Shown piece after piece: positions 23,362 through 34,665 of a stretch of DNA of 64,000 nt. Made by a program: the position numbers and the translations under genes. How positions within the stretch are numbered: position 1 is the first letter of the stretch; every line of letters starts with the position of its first letter. This DNA comes from Echinometra lucunter (lineage: Eukaryota; Echinodermata; Echinoidea; Camarodonta; Echinometridae): NCBI GenBank assembly GCA_029962745.1, contig CM057152.1:22959176-23023175 (forward strand), given 5' to 3'. The notes under the pieces are model-generated. The model was given only the letters and a program-made list of their open reading frames with translations. It did not search any database and was not told the DNA's origin.

Positions 23362-23757
23362 AGGAGAATGAAACCCTGGGGAAAATCAATTTCAGTGAAA
23401 AGAGAGGATAGAGAGAAGCAATTTTAAAAGTTCCGTCCGAATCTGTAATGGAATGAGAAAGTTATGAAAGTTTGAAAAGTCTCAACTTAATTTCTCTGGT
23501 GATCCTCAAATTGGCAGTGTTACTTCAAAATGGCAGGTTTAGAAGGATTGCCCTCCATATGTTTTGTACACAAAATTTCATATTTTCCCCATTATGTCTC
23601 AAGGTGCAGCTTGTCTCCTTAGCTATGTCATGGGGAAATGTATTTGACACAACATATGTTGTGTTTACAAAGAGGCAAGCAGCATTTTTAGAGATAATGG
23701 AGAAAATATGAAATTTTGTGTACAAAACATATTTTCATTCACCTTAAAAGTTTCAAA
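23358..23757. mobile_element. TTAA-bounded foldback MITE, family D
   Basis: It starts TTAAAGGAGAATGAAACC, and the right edge in inverse reads TTAAGGTGAATGAAAAT. The interior has an inverted pair around TTTTGTACACAAAATTTCAT and ATGAAATTTTGTGTACAAAA. Between the arms is a perfect 18-bp palindrome, ACACAACATATGTTGTGT (23647-23664). It lies 60 bp upstream of exon b. Confidence 0.72.
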
Positions 23758-23816
23758 ACTAAGATGCCCCGTGTGAACATGGCTATTGTTCAGTAATATA
23801 TATTTCTTTTCTCCAG

Positions 23817-24017
23817 ATTCATCACCAGCAGGCAAATCCCGAGCTGGGGCTGGTCGTGGTGTAAGAACCAAGCAAGCCTCAGGGGTAGTCAAGAAGGCCA
23901 GTCAGAGGATTGGTAGACCAAGGAAAGGAATAGCTGCAGCAGCCATGGCTGGAGCCAGAGCTGGGGCTGTGGCTGGAACTGCTGCTGCCTATGCTGCATA
24001 TGGATTCAACCTTGTGG
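23817..24017 (+). CDS. Internal coding exon b: basic AT-hook-like patch and Ala/Gly-rich stretch
   Basis: A 201-bp phase 1-1 exon is preceded by TTCTTTTCTCCAG and followed by GTAAGT at 24018. Joined to exon a, the split codon gives Asp and the frame stays open. The peptide opens SSPAGKSRAGAGRGVRTKQA, then has lysine- and arginine-rich sequence with SQRIGRPRKG, resembling an AT-hook core (GRP flanked by basic residues), although the usual arginine before GRP is isoleucine. It ends with an Ala/Gly-rich stretch (AAAAMAGARAGAVAGTAAAY) and AAYGFNLVG. GC content and codon usage are clearly higher and more regular than the flanking intron. The composition suggests a nuclear, largely disordered DNA- or chromatin-binding segment. 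The hydrophobic Ala/Gly part could be mistaken for a membrane segment, but it contains an arginine and is interrupted by polar residues. Family not recognised. Confidence 0.85.
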
Positions 24018-24023
24018 GTAAGT

Positions 24024-27000
24024 ACAAACTTTCTTTACTCCTGCCACCATGTAGTCCAATATCACACAGAGTTGCTTGAATCACAAATCCTGAATCCAAT
24101 GCCACGAAAGGCCTATATCTTCTTTTGTTTTTTCTGTCCATATTTTCATCGCATGTAGCATTTAGCAGCCTGTAATTTTGTTGAAAAACCTTCCCTTTGC
24201 AGATAGATAAGCCACTTTGTCAGAAGCTACTGACTTTGTATCTTCACCCTTTATTTTTGAGCTTCAGGAAATTGATAAGAGGAATGTGGTAGCTTGTAAA
24301 CCATTGAAAGAAGTGAGATGAAATTTGGATGGATGAAAGTACAATTGTTAAAAAATGAATGAATGTATGTAAAGTAGAATGAGGAAATAATAAGTGTGTG
24401 GAAAGACTGCATGAGAGCAATCATGTTTCAAATTTGAGGAGGAAGCATTGACTTTGAAAACATCTATTGGCCGGTGAATGCTACTGTGAGAACATTGTGT
24501 AGTTACAGAAAATGTATGTAAACACTTCACATTTATCCTTTACCTTTGCAAAATAATATAAAGTGCTTCATTTTCAGATAAGTTTCATTTTAGTATTTAC
24601 ATACTTGTACAATGTATTCTTGTGGAAGTGTAAACAAACTCCTTCATGTCTAGGCATCAGCTCATTCTTTATGTATCTCTGTTAGTTGTGTGAACACACC
24701 TTAGCCAAATAGCCGCACAGGTGAGGTGTAATAAGGTGAATAAATGGCTGATTGGAGGAGCGTTGGCTCAGGTAGTCTTCTGTTGACATTTACAATCAAG
24801 CCTGACCTAGCGCTCCCATCTCCTGTTGACTGCCCTCCGGCCACAGTTCTCCTCTCACAATCCTCAAATTGACACTGCAGCATCAAGAGGGGGTTTCACA
24901 CCGAGAGAAATTAATAGAAAATCATTCACACCTCCCATACAAAAAGAGGGAATGTTCATAGTCGTAATTGCAAATATCAAGTATTCCACTGAGAAGTGGT
25001 TATTAGTGTACAAATATGTTCCTGTGGTATATCTCTTATCAGATTCTGTGTTACGGATTTTGTGCATTAAATCATGAATTTGTTCATATATTTGGAATTG
25101 AAAGTACTCAAGTCCAAGGCAAAGACATCAGGTGTAAATTTCGTTTTATTGCTTTTAAGGAATATGACTGTGGATGTGACTTTACATCTTATGCCCATTT
25201 TCGGGAATATTTTTCAATCTAACTGAAAATGAACTCCTTAAACCAACAGAGGTGAAGCCCCTTTAAAATTCCTTGTTGATTCGGTAACCTAGTGATCTTC
25301 TGTTGATGATATCTTCTCAGTTGTTACCAATATTAATGTCATAAATGAAGCCTTGTATCCACTGGGAATATTCACTGAATATAGCCTGCATACCCCTTCA
25401 TTCATGCACTTTAAAGTCAGTCCCTGGATTTTTGTCTTCTGGCAGTAATAAAAGTATATTACAGAGTGCTGGGTGTAGCTCACAGAAATGAATTTGTAGA
25501 ATTGATCTGCAAAGTGCAAATTACTATTACGCAAGATGTGTTCGTAGAGTAGAAAATAATAAGATCAATCAGCTTAATGTCACTGGCTATGTCATTGGTG
25601 GTAGTAAGCAGGTGGGTCATGGACAAATGTTACATAACTTCTACTAATGAACGACAGGGTCTAATCCATTACCAAAGCAGCCCTGAAGTGATTGAAAGTC
25701 ACTTAGTTTCCCATTGATAATGACAGCAAAAGCTCAGTGGCAGCTTACACGATGGGATAAACAGATTCATTTGAGGTTATTAGTCACAGAAATTACATTT
25801 CTGGATGTGTAATGAACACTAAAGACTGTTAAGTGTTGATGCTTTCTCTTATAATCCATATCTGTCTGTCTCTCTCACTCTCCCTCCCTCCCTCCTTCCC
25901 TCCCTCCTTCCCTCCCTCCATCTCTCCCTCCCCCTTCATCTCTCTCTCTCCCTTCATTCTTCCCTCTATCTCTTTCTCCTTCCCTCCATCTCTCTCTCTC
26001 CCTCCCTCAATCTCTTTCTCTTTCTTTATACTCTTATTTATGTAATGTATAACTGGATGTAAAGCATAGGAGAGTCTATTAGCAATTTTCTCATCCAATG
26101 GTACTCCTTTCTTTCTTTTTAAAAAAAACTTGTTCACCTTTACAAGCTGCTAATGATATAAACATGTTTGAAGATGCATTTTAAAAAAAGTAAACTAGTG
26201 TTCAGATTGATGAAAAAAAGCACTTCATTTAATTGGAATCTTAAGTGAAGTAAAGCACACAGAGTAGTTTTCTTTAAACCAGCCTGGCATGTGAGCTTGC
26301 CAAAATTTCCAGAACCTGTGTCATTTTGATGAAGCTTCACAGCAAATTTTTAAGGGATGTAAAGTTTCTCACCTTTTCTTCTATTTTTGGTGTCTGTCTG
26401 CAAAATATTTTGTTATTTTGCAATATATTTAGTCGACCTGAAATAAATGTTCATTAAGGTTGAACGAACATCAGCAGCAAAATATTGCGATGTGTTGTAG
26501 ACATTTCTAATTCTGGTTGTGTTTCATGGCTAAATCTGTCACCTTGCTCCTCTCTCTCAAATTGTGTTGTGGCACCTTTCGTTCGCAGCCTTGGGGTGGC
26601 GTGTGTTTCAGCTGAGCCGGCCAGTAGCACACGTCAAGAACTTGCTGATGTATGTTCGTTAATTATGAATGGTTTCTAAGTGAAATGTTAATGAGTCATA
26701 CATTATTCATGAAGCTTGTCTTCAGTGGTAGATGATAAATGGCCATTTACCGAAAAGCTTTGTGTGCCTGATTGAGGCTAGGTTCAGATGTAAAATTCTC
26801 AATCAGCGTTGCAACAAGAGCTACTCTTGAGAAACAATATCAATGAAGAAGGAAAGGCTTAGGTGTGGTACAAATGAAAACAAAAGATTTTTTTTTTTCC
26901 ATCACTGATAACTTAACAATATCCTGCTGTATATGCCCCGATCACAAAGTTTTGGAACAATTTGATGTTCAAAGTGGAAGGGAGGTGATGGTTTTAAAAA

Positions 27001-27207
27001 CTAACTGTGGAATGTTACCAAGAAGGCAAGGTGGTGAAGATAATAGAATAATTCAAAGTCAGCCTGTACATATGATAGAACAGAACAGTGTCCACAAAGT
27101 GTTATCAGGTTGCATGATATTGCATGTTTAAAATAAACTTGAATAGATAACTAAAATGTTATGATAAAATTTGAATACTGATTATGTACCATTCATGTAA
27201 TCATCTT

Positions 27208-27208
<1 letters not shown>
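24024..27208. other. Intronic sequence with a CT-rich tract
   Basis: Mostly unique AT-rich sequence with no supported coding. A (CCCT)/(CTCT) tract occupies about 25860-26030. The Ser/Pro and Glu/Arg frames through that tract are low-complexity. Confidence 0.45.
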
Positions 27209-27263
<55 letters not shown>

Positions 27264-27396
27264 CATAATAATCATAATCATGATCATGATCATGATCGTG
27301 ATAATGATCATGATAATGATAATGATAATGATAATGATAATGATAATGATAATGATAATGATGATAATAATAACAATAATAATAATAGTAATAGGC
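27209..27396. repeat. Compound trinucleotide and hexanucleotide microsatellite
   Basis: (AAT)n is followed by ATCATG/ATGATC units and then (AATGAT)n, returning to AAT. The long frames through it encode only Ile, Met, Tyr or His repeats. Confidence 0.95.
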
Positions 27397-27894
27397 ATTT
27401 GTAAGGCACCATCTATCTAGAAATATTCTATTTCGAGGTGCACAAGAAAAAAAAAGATGAAAAGATAAGAGGGTTTGGATGAGTGTCAAAGTGTCTAGTA
27501 CCAGTATTGTTAAAAGAGATAGGTTTTCAGCTTGGATTTTAAGGTTTCTAAAGATGGTATGATGCACAAGAAAAAAAAAGAAGAAAAGATAAGAGGGTTT
27601 GGATGAGTGTCAAAGTGTCTAGTACCAGTATTGTTAACAGAGATAGGTTTTCAGCTTGGATTTTAAGGTTTCTAAAGATGGTATGATTCTCAAAGCCATT
27701 GGTAAATTATTCTAAAGAGAGGGTGCTGCAGCTGAGAAAGCCCTTACACCACAGGCTACTCGCGTCTTGGGTGTAGAAACATGCTATAAGTCTGGACCAA
27801 TTCTGGACTTGGTAGCATGCTTTGAGAGAGCTCTAATATCTGTATCAGCATGCACATGCATTGCACACAGAAATGGGTATACAGGGCTACACAC
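27397..27894. repeat. Interspersed repeat with an internal 124-bp tandem duplication
   Basis: After the microsatellite comes GGCATTTGTAAGGCACCATC, then a 124-bp unit (27441-27564) repeated almost perfectly at 27565-27687, containing GATAGGTTTTCAGCTTGG. The sequence continues GGGTGCTGCAGCTGAGAAAG. From memory this resembles a repeat common in marine invertebrate genomes; that could not be checked here. Confidence 0.6.
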
Positions 27895-27898
27895 AACT

Positions 27899-28508
27899 CG
27901 TCCCTGTTTTCACGAAGTGACAGACGAGCGCGCAACTTAAAAAAAGTTAGTTTTGAGTAAATCGCTTTCAAAGTTTCAAACCTCAATCTCAACCTCTTTA
28001 ATGTATGAAGGGTGAGTAAATTTTATATCCTTGTTTAGGGCATATTCTGGACAATGTTCATTATTAATCATTTGCATATTCCTTTTATATTTTAGAAGAA
28101 AACGAATTGTAAACATTGCCGTCATTTCGTGAAAACACAAAATTCAAGGTCCCACTGTGATTTTGTTTTCACGAAGTGATGGATCTCAGCCGCACACGTG
28201 TTAAACAAATGGGACTTGATGAGCACGCATTTGACCTAATTGTGCGCGATCACATATCCAAATCGAAGGCGCGCTCTTTTATTTTTTTCACGAAGTGACG
28301 GAACTCAGCCACACACGGGACGGCTGAAAGCTGTCACTTTGTGAAAACAGAAAATCCTTTTACTAGGTATTTTCTTGTTGACGTCATTGCCATAGTTACG
28401 TAATTAAACAATATTGCGGTCTTTCAAGATATCCAAAAATGCAAAAAACACAAAATTGAAAAATTTGCGATATTTTCTTGTATCCGTCACTTCGTGAAAA
28501 CAGGGACG
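27899..28508. mobile_element. 610-bp element with inverted ends and six copies of a TTTTCACGAAGTGA-like motif
   Basis: The ends are CGTCCCTGTTTTCACGAAGT with GAC, and the exact inverse GTCACTTCGTGAAAACAGGG with ACG. AACT flanks both sides (27895-27898 and 28509-28512), giving a 4-bp target duplication. The end motif also recurs internally near 28122, 28164, 28290 and 28336 in both orientations, twice followed by CTCAGCC.CACACG. No coding sequence. Confidence 0.82.
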
Positions 28509-28512
28509 AACT

Positions 28513-30584
28513 GTTCATTCCAAATACTTAAACTGTTTCATGAGGAGTGATCCTTTTCAAGGGATATTTCTGCCGTGATGTTTTTCAGAAACCGGCATAA
28601 GAAGGCTGAAAAGGCTCCTATATCACCTCCTCTTACAACTCAAGCTTCTTCTTTTTTTTTTAAATCAATTTTATTTACTACAAGTCTGCAACTGAATGGA
28701 AAGACAAAACATCATGCTTCTCAGTGTGAACATGCCGTTATTCTGAGGATGTCTCTTGACTGTCCTGCTCTCTTTCTCTCTCGAGGGACCCAGCTAATGG
28801 GGCTGTGATAATTATCTTGTTTAGAGAGAGAGAGCCTATAAATTTGCATTTGAATAGAGAAGAATAGAATTAAACACACAGAATAAGAGTGTTGTAACAA
28901 TTTTGATTTGTCTGTATGTAATTGGCCATATAGAAATAGGCCTTCTGACTTGGCAGAAGAAAAGTGGCAATGTGTGAAGAATGATAAAAATATTTAGCCC
29001 CATTCTTCTCCTTCTCTCCATATAGTTGTTTCACCTGGAATCAAGCCTTACTGAAAGGAAATTTTAGTCAAATTGAGACAATCTGTCTCTGATAGTGTTT
29101 CATGTAGTATTCTGAGGATTTGAGGTTTTTGGAAACTGTAAAGTTATGTTTACTACAGACCAAATTGATGGTTTCAACATTTTCACAGTGTTTTCAGTAA
29201 TTTGATGAATTGTCAGGAATTCTTTTTACTTCTTGTACTTTTTTTTTTGGTGTAAGCCCTGTGTCATTTTTGCAATATATCACACACACACTTTCTTTTG
29301 ATCTCCTACTTGTGTTCAAGTGTTCATTCTTTTTCTCTCCTATATTCTCTTTATCTCTTTGAGCGTTTTATGCGTTCTTTTCGCATCAGTGCACATTCAA
29401 ACAAACAATTTGAACAATCATATTAATTAGCTTTGTCATTCACTATTCTCCCAGCGAAACTAAAAAAAAAATAGTGTGTTTAACTGATGTCTATAGAATA
29501 ATTACTAGTATCAATACTGCCAAGTAAAGCAGAATTTAAAGAAAAGTATGAAAAGAACACTTGTCATTATTTTCTCCTCAAAAGAAATTGAGCAAGCAAA
29601 GAGTTAGGGTACACAAGTCTTGTCCTGTCTTTAGAGCATGAGTTAAAAAAAAAACTTAAGTTTTGAGATGATAGATTCAAACTGTAACTTGTTTTTATCT
29701 GCAAATATACTCAGTGTGTAACCAGTATGAATTACCAAGGAGGATTCATAGATCAAAAGCCAATCATCTTATTTCCGAGCATGCCGAAAGGGGAATACAA
29801 CGAGCCACATAGAGACCTCCGCTATCAGACCCCGGAATGTGAGACGAGATTCATAACAAACTGTCAGTCGGTTATGTGCGCTATCCTGCAAATGATATCT
29901 ACATCTGTCAACGTTTAGAAAACCTAAATTTGCATCATCTGATCTCTGTCTATCCGGGCTTCAATGTTGTCGTCCAATTTGCATGGAGTTGGCTCACTGG
30001 CAGTGTTCTAGGTATTTTACGGCATTCAAGATTCAAAGACCGACTGTGCAGTCTTTTCATTAGGGTTATTCTATGTTGTCAACATTTGTTGAACATTTAA
30101 ACCTCTGTCATAAGACGACCTAATATCCTGCCTATCAATTGGAAATACATGTGTCAATCATCGGTATAGCAACCTTGATGTGGAGCTGGAAATGTCTTTA
30201 ACAGATGGTCACTTTTCCATGTGATTGTACATGAACTTGATCCATTATCATTCAAGCAAGGAGAATGAGAAATAGGAGAATTAGAAATAGGAGAGTAATT
30301 ATATTCAGATATATTTTGTACTGCACATGGAGCAGGGTAAAACTGTTCTTTGTTCACTGGAGCTCTAAAAAGAGTTTCTTCAGAGAAAAAAAAAATAGAA
30401 GATTCCTACTGGGAAATATGTTGGATTGCGTAGAACGGGAAATTCAAAGTTCATGAGCAGTGAAATATGTAGTACTGTAGTGAATAGGTACATACATAAT
30501 ATAGGTTTGTTTTAGCAAAGGGCATGAACATATTCATCCCCCCTCCCCCTCCATTTCATAAGATCGCTTTGGGTTCAAGTATTA
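28513..30584. other. Intronic sequence without recognised features
   Basis: AT-rich with a short GA run near 28822 and scattered frames of 60-77 codons that lack splice or codon-bias support. Confidence 0.4.
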
Positions 30585-30758
30585 TTAAAGGGGGTACCCA
30601 ATGCTGAAACAATGTTAGTTCATTTAAAAGAGCATGATTTCATCAGCAGAAAATCATCTGCCTAAATTTTTTTAAGTCGTGTTACCAAGGAAACCCCAAA
30701 ATGTGGTAATATTTCAGGACATTTTTGACCCCTCAGCTGTGTCCCAGTTTCAGATGGG

Positions 30759-30795
30759 TACCCACTTTGTCGTCAAAATGACGTCAAAGTGGGTA
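30759..30795. other. 37-bp hairpin with 17-bp stem
   Basis: TACCCACTTTGTCGTCA and TGACGTCAAAGTGGGTA are inverse with one mismatch around an AAA loop. The right arm contains TGACGTCA, the form of a CREB/ATF site. It lies just before the second duplicated segment. Confidence 0.75.
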
Positions 30796-32559
30796 TCTTA
30801 TCGCGCAATTCTAGCAAAATGCGCGCAAGGTATAATACATATTGTACAGTCTAGCACGCAGCACAACTGCAATGCGCAAATTTTTTGGCCAACTCTTGAC
30901 TTTTTATGAGAATATTAGCCAAAATGCATTGATTTCGATTGAAAATCATCAAATTTTTAATGTTATTCTTCTTAGAATTCTACTCTCGATCATATATCAA
31001 TTTTTTTTTTACCATTGTGTAATCACTTTAAGCAATCAAGGCCTTTACCACAAACATGTGAGGCATCATCATTGATATCACATTTGGGGAACATGCTGGC
31101 AGCATAGATTATTTGCTCTCTGCACGCCAAAATATTGCATGGGTGAGGGCGAGGGGGGGGGGTGTTGGAGAGCCAGATGGACAGGGGTAGGGGTGTCAGC
31201 TACAAACTGCCCTGATCAAGAATTCAGTATGCTTTGTAAAATATTTGCTCTACTAGTAGGCCTTGTGAATAATCTTATATTTCTGGAATGCAAGTTACTT
31301 TCACCTCTCTTCTGCACTCAGATGCACTTGAATTGTGTGCTTTTATTTGGCATCAGAAGAGATGACAAAATTTTGCAGGGGGGGGGGGGGAGGAGGGTTC
31401 ATGTTCACTTTTTACCATTCTTTATAAGGGATTTGAATTATGTGAATGTGTTCCGATTGAAATTATGGACGGACTGCCAAGAACTACATCAAACAAATTA
31501 AATTATTCTAATTCAATAAGATATCATATTTTGCCAAGAGTGGAGACCACAATAACAAGGTTTATTTGTATCAAAATGTTTTGATATGTTTGATTGTTCT
31601 CAGTGTTACATGTATTGAGGGCCAGTGATATGCAAAGGCTTTAGTGGATTACATGTAGCTATTCAGTGGAATCAATTCAAGATGATTCAGTACATTTCTT
31701 TCACATTGTTTCAACCATGAATATGTATTCTTTGATTTCTAACAGCTATTTTATTTACACCTAACTAGGAACTTTCAGTGTATCAGTGATTGTGAGTCAG
31801 TTTTGCTATTAAAAGACAAGAGACAGTAATATTTTTGAAGAATGGTAATGAAAGTTTCCATTCATGCATGTGTTGTAGCATTGTGTGAAAGAAAAAAAAA
31901 CCAAGTTGTGATTTGCCTAGCAACTGTACACTTAGCATCAACAACATAAACATTTGTAATCTTTTCAGTTTTGACTTATTACATTTTCATTATGGTGATA
32001 TTGGTTTTAAAGTATAACATGGAATGTACGTTATTTATTGATCAAAGATATCATGCAAGATAGTGTGATTTTTTTTTTCTGTCCTGACTAGAATCTTAGT
32101 GAAAGCTGTAAATATTGGAGAGTTTAGCTAGTCATTGGAACTAAGAGGATATGCAGCCTTGCTACATTTACTGCCAAAGCATTAAGCCTTTGAGGCATGG
32201 TATTTGATAAAGCTGATTATAAAGCCTACATGTTCATGCAGTGTTGATTTCTCTTAAAATCTTGGGAAAGTTGAAGATTCATACCAAAAGAATGAAAATT
32301 AGGCATTTTGTCCTTTTGCCAATTTTGATGTGTAGGTAGTTCCAGATATGCATATATCATTTCAGTTCAATTGCTTATGTAAGGAATTAATTGCTAGCCT
32401 TTTTGGATCTGTTAGGAATTTGTTTAATAGTAGTGTAACATTTTGTCTGTTGAGAATCAGATAGTTGTTTAACTTATACTTTGATAAGAGAGTTGACAGC
32501 CTTATGAGCTGGAAGCAAACAAGGTCATTAAAGCTGGTCTCTAATTTTTTGTATCAAAT

Positions 32560-32935
32560 AGAGAATTAGCATTGAACTGATCAACTGTACTCTTGCGTTG
32601 TTCGCCATGCATAAAAAAAGAGATATATGTATGTGAGATTGTATGATATTCCTTCCATGGATTCTGGTGAATTTTATGTAAATGTCTGAGAGAAACGCAA
32701 TAAAACGGTTAAACTCAGCGGTACACCATGACCCCTCCATGCCAACGGACCTCCATAAAAGATATAGAGCACCTTGTTGTGTTTGTGCGGGCAAATGGAA
32801 TTCCCATTGTTTTTACGTGTGTGCAGGCACTGTGTGATGCTGCGTTGATACTGTTTTGGGGGACTGGAAACTAAAGTTTTGACATTTTGATTGTAAAATA
32901 AACACACATAAATTTGTTTTTATTTAATATCCTAT
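32560..32935 (+). repeat. Interspersed repeat family R, copy 2
   Basis: It shares with 3705-4000 the order GCATAAAAA, GTGAGAT..TATGATATTC, a run before GAAACGCAA, then CCATTGTTTTTACGTG and GTGCAGGCACTGTGTGATGC. It is shorter and more diverged than copy 3. Confidence 0.55.
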
Positions 32936-34184
32936 ACATCATAAAGGTTTTATGATACAATCTTTTATATCATCTGGCAATGAATTGAAATAGTGAAAGA
33001 TATTTTTCTGAGATTTACCAGAACTAGAAACCAGCTTTCAGCGTTTCATTATGCATGATGCTGTATAAATGCCTGGCTTCTATACAAGTGGAGAATCCCA
33101 TTTATATTCCAAATTTCATTTGATTTCTGTGAATTCTCGATACGCATCCCTCTGAGTAAGGATTTCATTGATAAGCTTGTCTGCTACACAGTTAGTCATT
33201 AGTTCATTCATTCACCGCTCCTTCATCACTGGATCACAGAGTTAGGCAATCTCAAATCCTGGGTGCTTCCAGGAGGTTCCCACGTCACTGCATAGTTAGT
33301 CGTATGTGATGCTTCAATTGAGTCCGTGGCCACACTTGACAAAATCTGTTTTCTCTGCTCTCTTTTTTCTTCCTTTCGCTAATCCTCTCAAAGCCCTTTA
33401 TCCAAATAGTTCGTATGCATTTCACTCATTCACCTGTTTCCCCCCTTCTTCTATCTCCTCCTCAAATAGAAACTGAAAGGGTGAAAGAGATTTTCAATAG
33501 TGATGCTAGCGATTAGTCAGGTAGTGTTATTAATAGTGGTAGAAATCCACCCATGGGAATCAGCAAGGCTGATCCTATTGTAAAATTGTCCTTATTTCTG
33601 TGTAAAGGTATTGCTTAACATGTGGCCTAAGTGGGACATGAACAGAATTTTCCCATCGTTTGTTATGATACATCAGCGTTGTAGAGGCGATACCTTTCTT
33701 GAGAAAGCATGTTCAAATTGGTTATGATCCTTTTTGTTGTCAGAACAATCCTGTAATTGATATAGATGTCATAACTTTTTTTAATAAAGATTGAATCTCA
33801 GTCTGTCCCTCCATTCTTAGCAAATGAAATTAAGTATGATGAATTGGTCTTCTATTTGTTTTCTGGTTTTGGTTTTGATAGGTCGGCTCACTAAGGGATT
33901 TGCTAATTTTCCCACGTCCAGAACTCTGAGAAGGTCCTTGGCAAAGCATGAGACATTGTAGTCTTTATGAGCACCACAATTAAAACTCACAGTGCGTGAA
34001 AGAACGAGACTGCTCAATGCTTCTGTAATTGGAGTTTAATAGACATTTATAGAAAGAAAGCTCCCCTGGGTTGCGATTGGTATATTTGATCAGATCATCG
34101 AGGGGTAAAAACCAGTATTGTAGTTCATGGCCTATCCATGTTTGTATCTAGTCTGCAGGTACTTAAAGATTAGAAATGTTTAAA

Positions 34185-34665
34185 GCTTGTGTACCGTTTT
34201 GGTAGCAATAGAACATTGGCATAAAGCATGTTAGATATAGCACTGCATTGTTTCCTTGAACCAGAAGATGCATCATGCAAGATCATGTGCTATTCCATCC
34301 CTGATTTGCGGTAAATTTTAGTTCAAATATCTGAAAGGAACGCTAGATTGCGGTCTTTTGCCATCACTTTTTGCCATCACTGGGACTCTTCCACCGCGAC
34401 AGCTTGCTGTACAATAACCACAGTGCTTCATTTTGGAGATACCGAGTTTGTCACACATACTGAATCTTATAGGGTATAAACAAGGTGCAGTTGCTGTGTA
34501 ACGCAAGTTGATAGTGCTGGAGTTTACATTTCTGTCCCAATACCTAAACATTTTTTTTGCCTCTCAGTTGTAAAACTTAAAACTCCTTAGTAGCTTAGTT
34601 ATGCCCCGGGAGTTATGCTAGTATCTTGCTATTTGCAACTCAGAGCAAAGAAATGTGCTAGAAAG
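34185..34665 (+). repeat. Interspersed repeat family R, copy 3
   Basis: Matches 3655-4125 along most of its length, including TTTTGGTAGCAATAGAACAT, CAAGATCATGTGCTATTCCA, ATATCTGAAAGGAACGC, TTTTTTTTGCCT and GCTAGTATCTTGCTA. Confidence 0.6.

Larger units (their letters stand above)
7587..23816 (+). other. Intron between exons a and b (inflated by a duplicated contig end)
   Basis: The intron starts GTAAGT and ends CTCCAG and is 16.2 kb as assembled. It contains the decayed exon array, many MITEs, tandem repeats and one 500-N gap. About 4.2 kb flanking the gap is present twice, so the true length is probably nearer 11-12 kb. Confidence 0.7.

Noticed and set aside
27184..27567. Ile/Met- and Tyr/His-repeat frames
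   Set aside because: Microsatellite translation.
30585..30605. TTAAAGGGGGTACCCAATGC as the start of another TTAA element
   Set aside because: No matching right end was identified.
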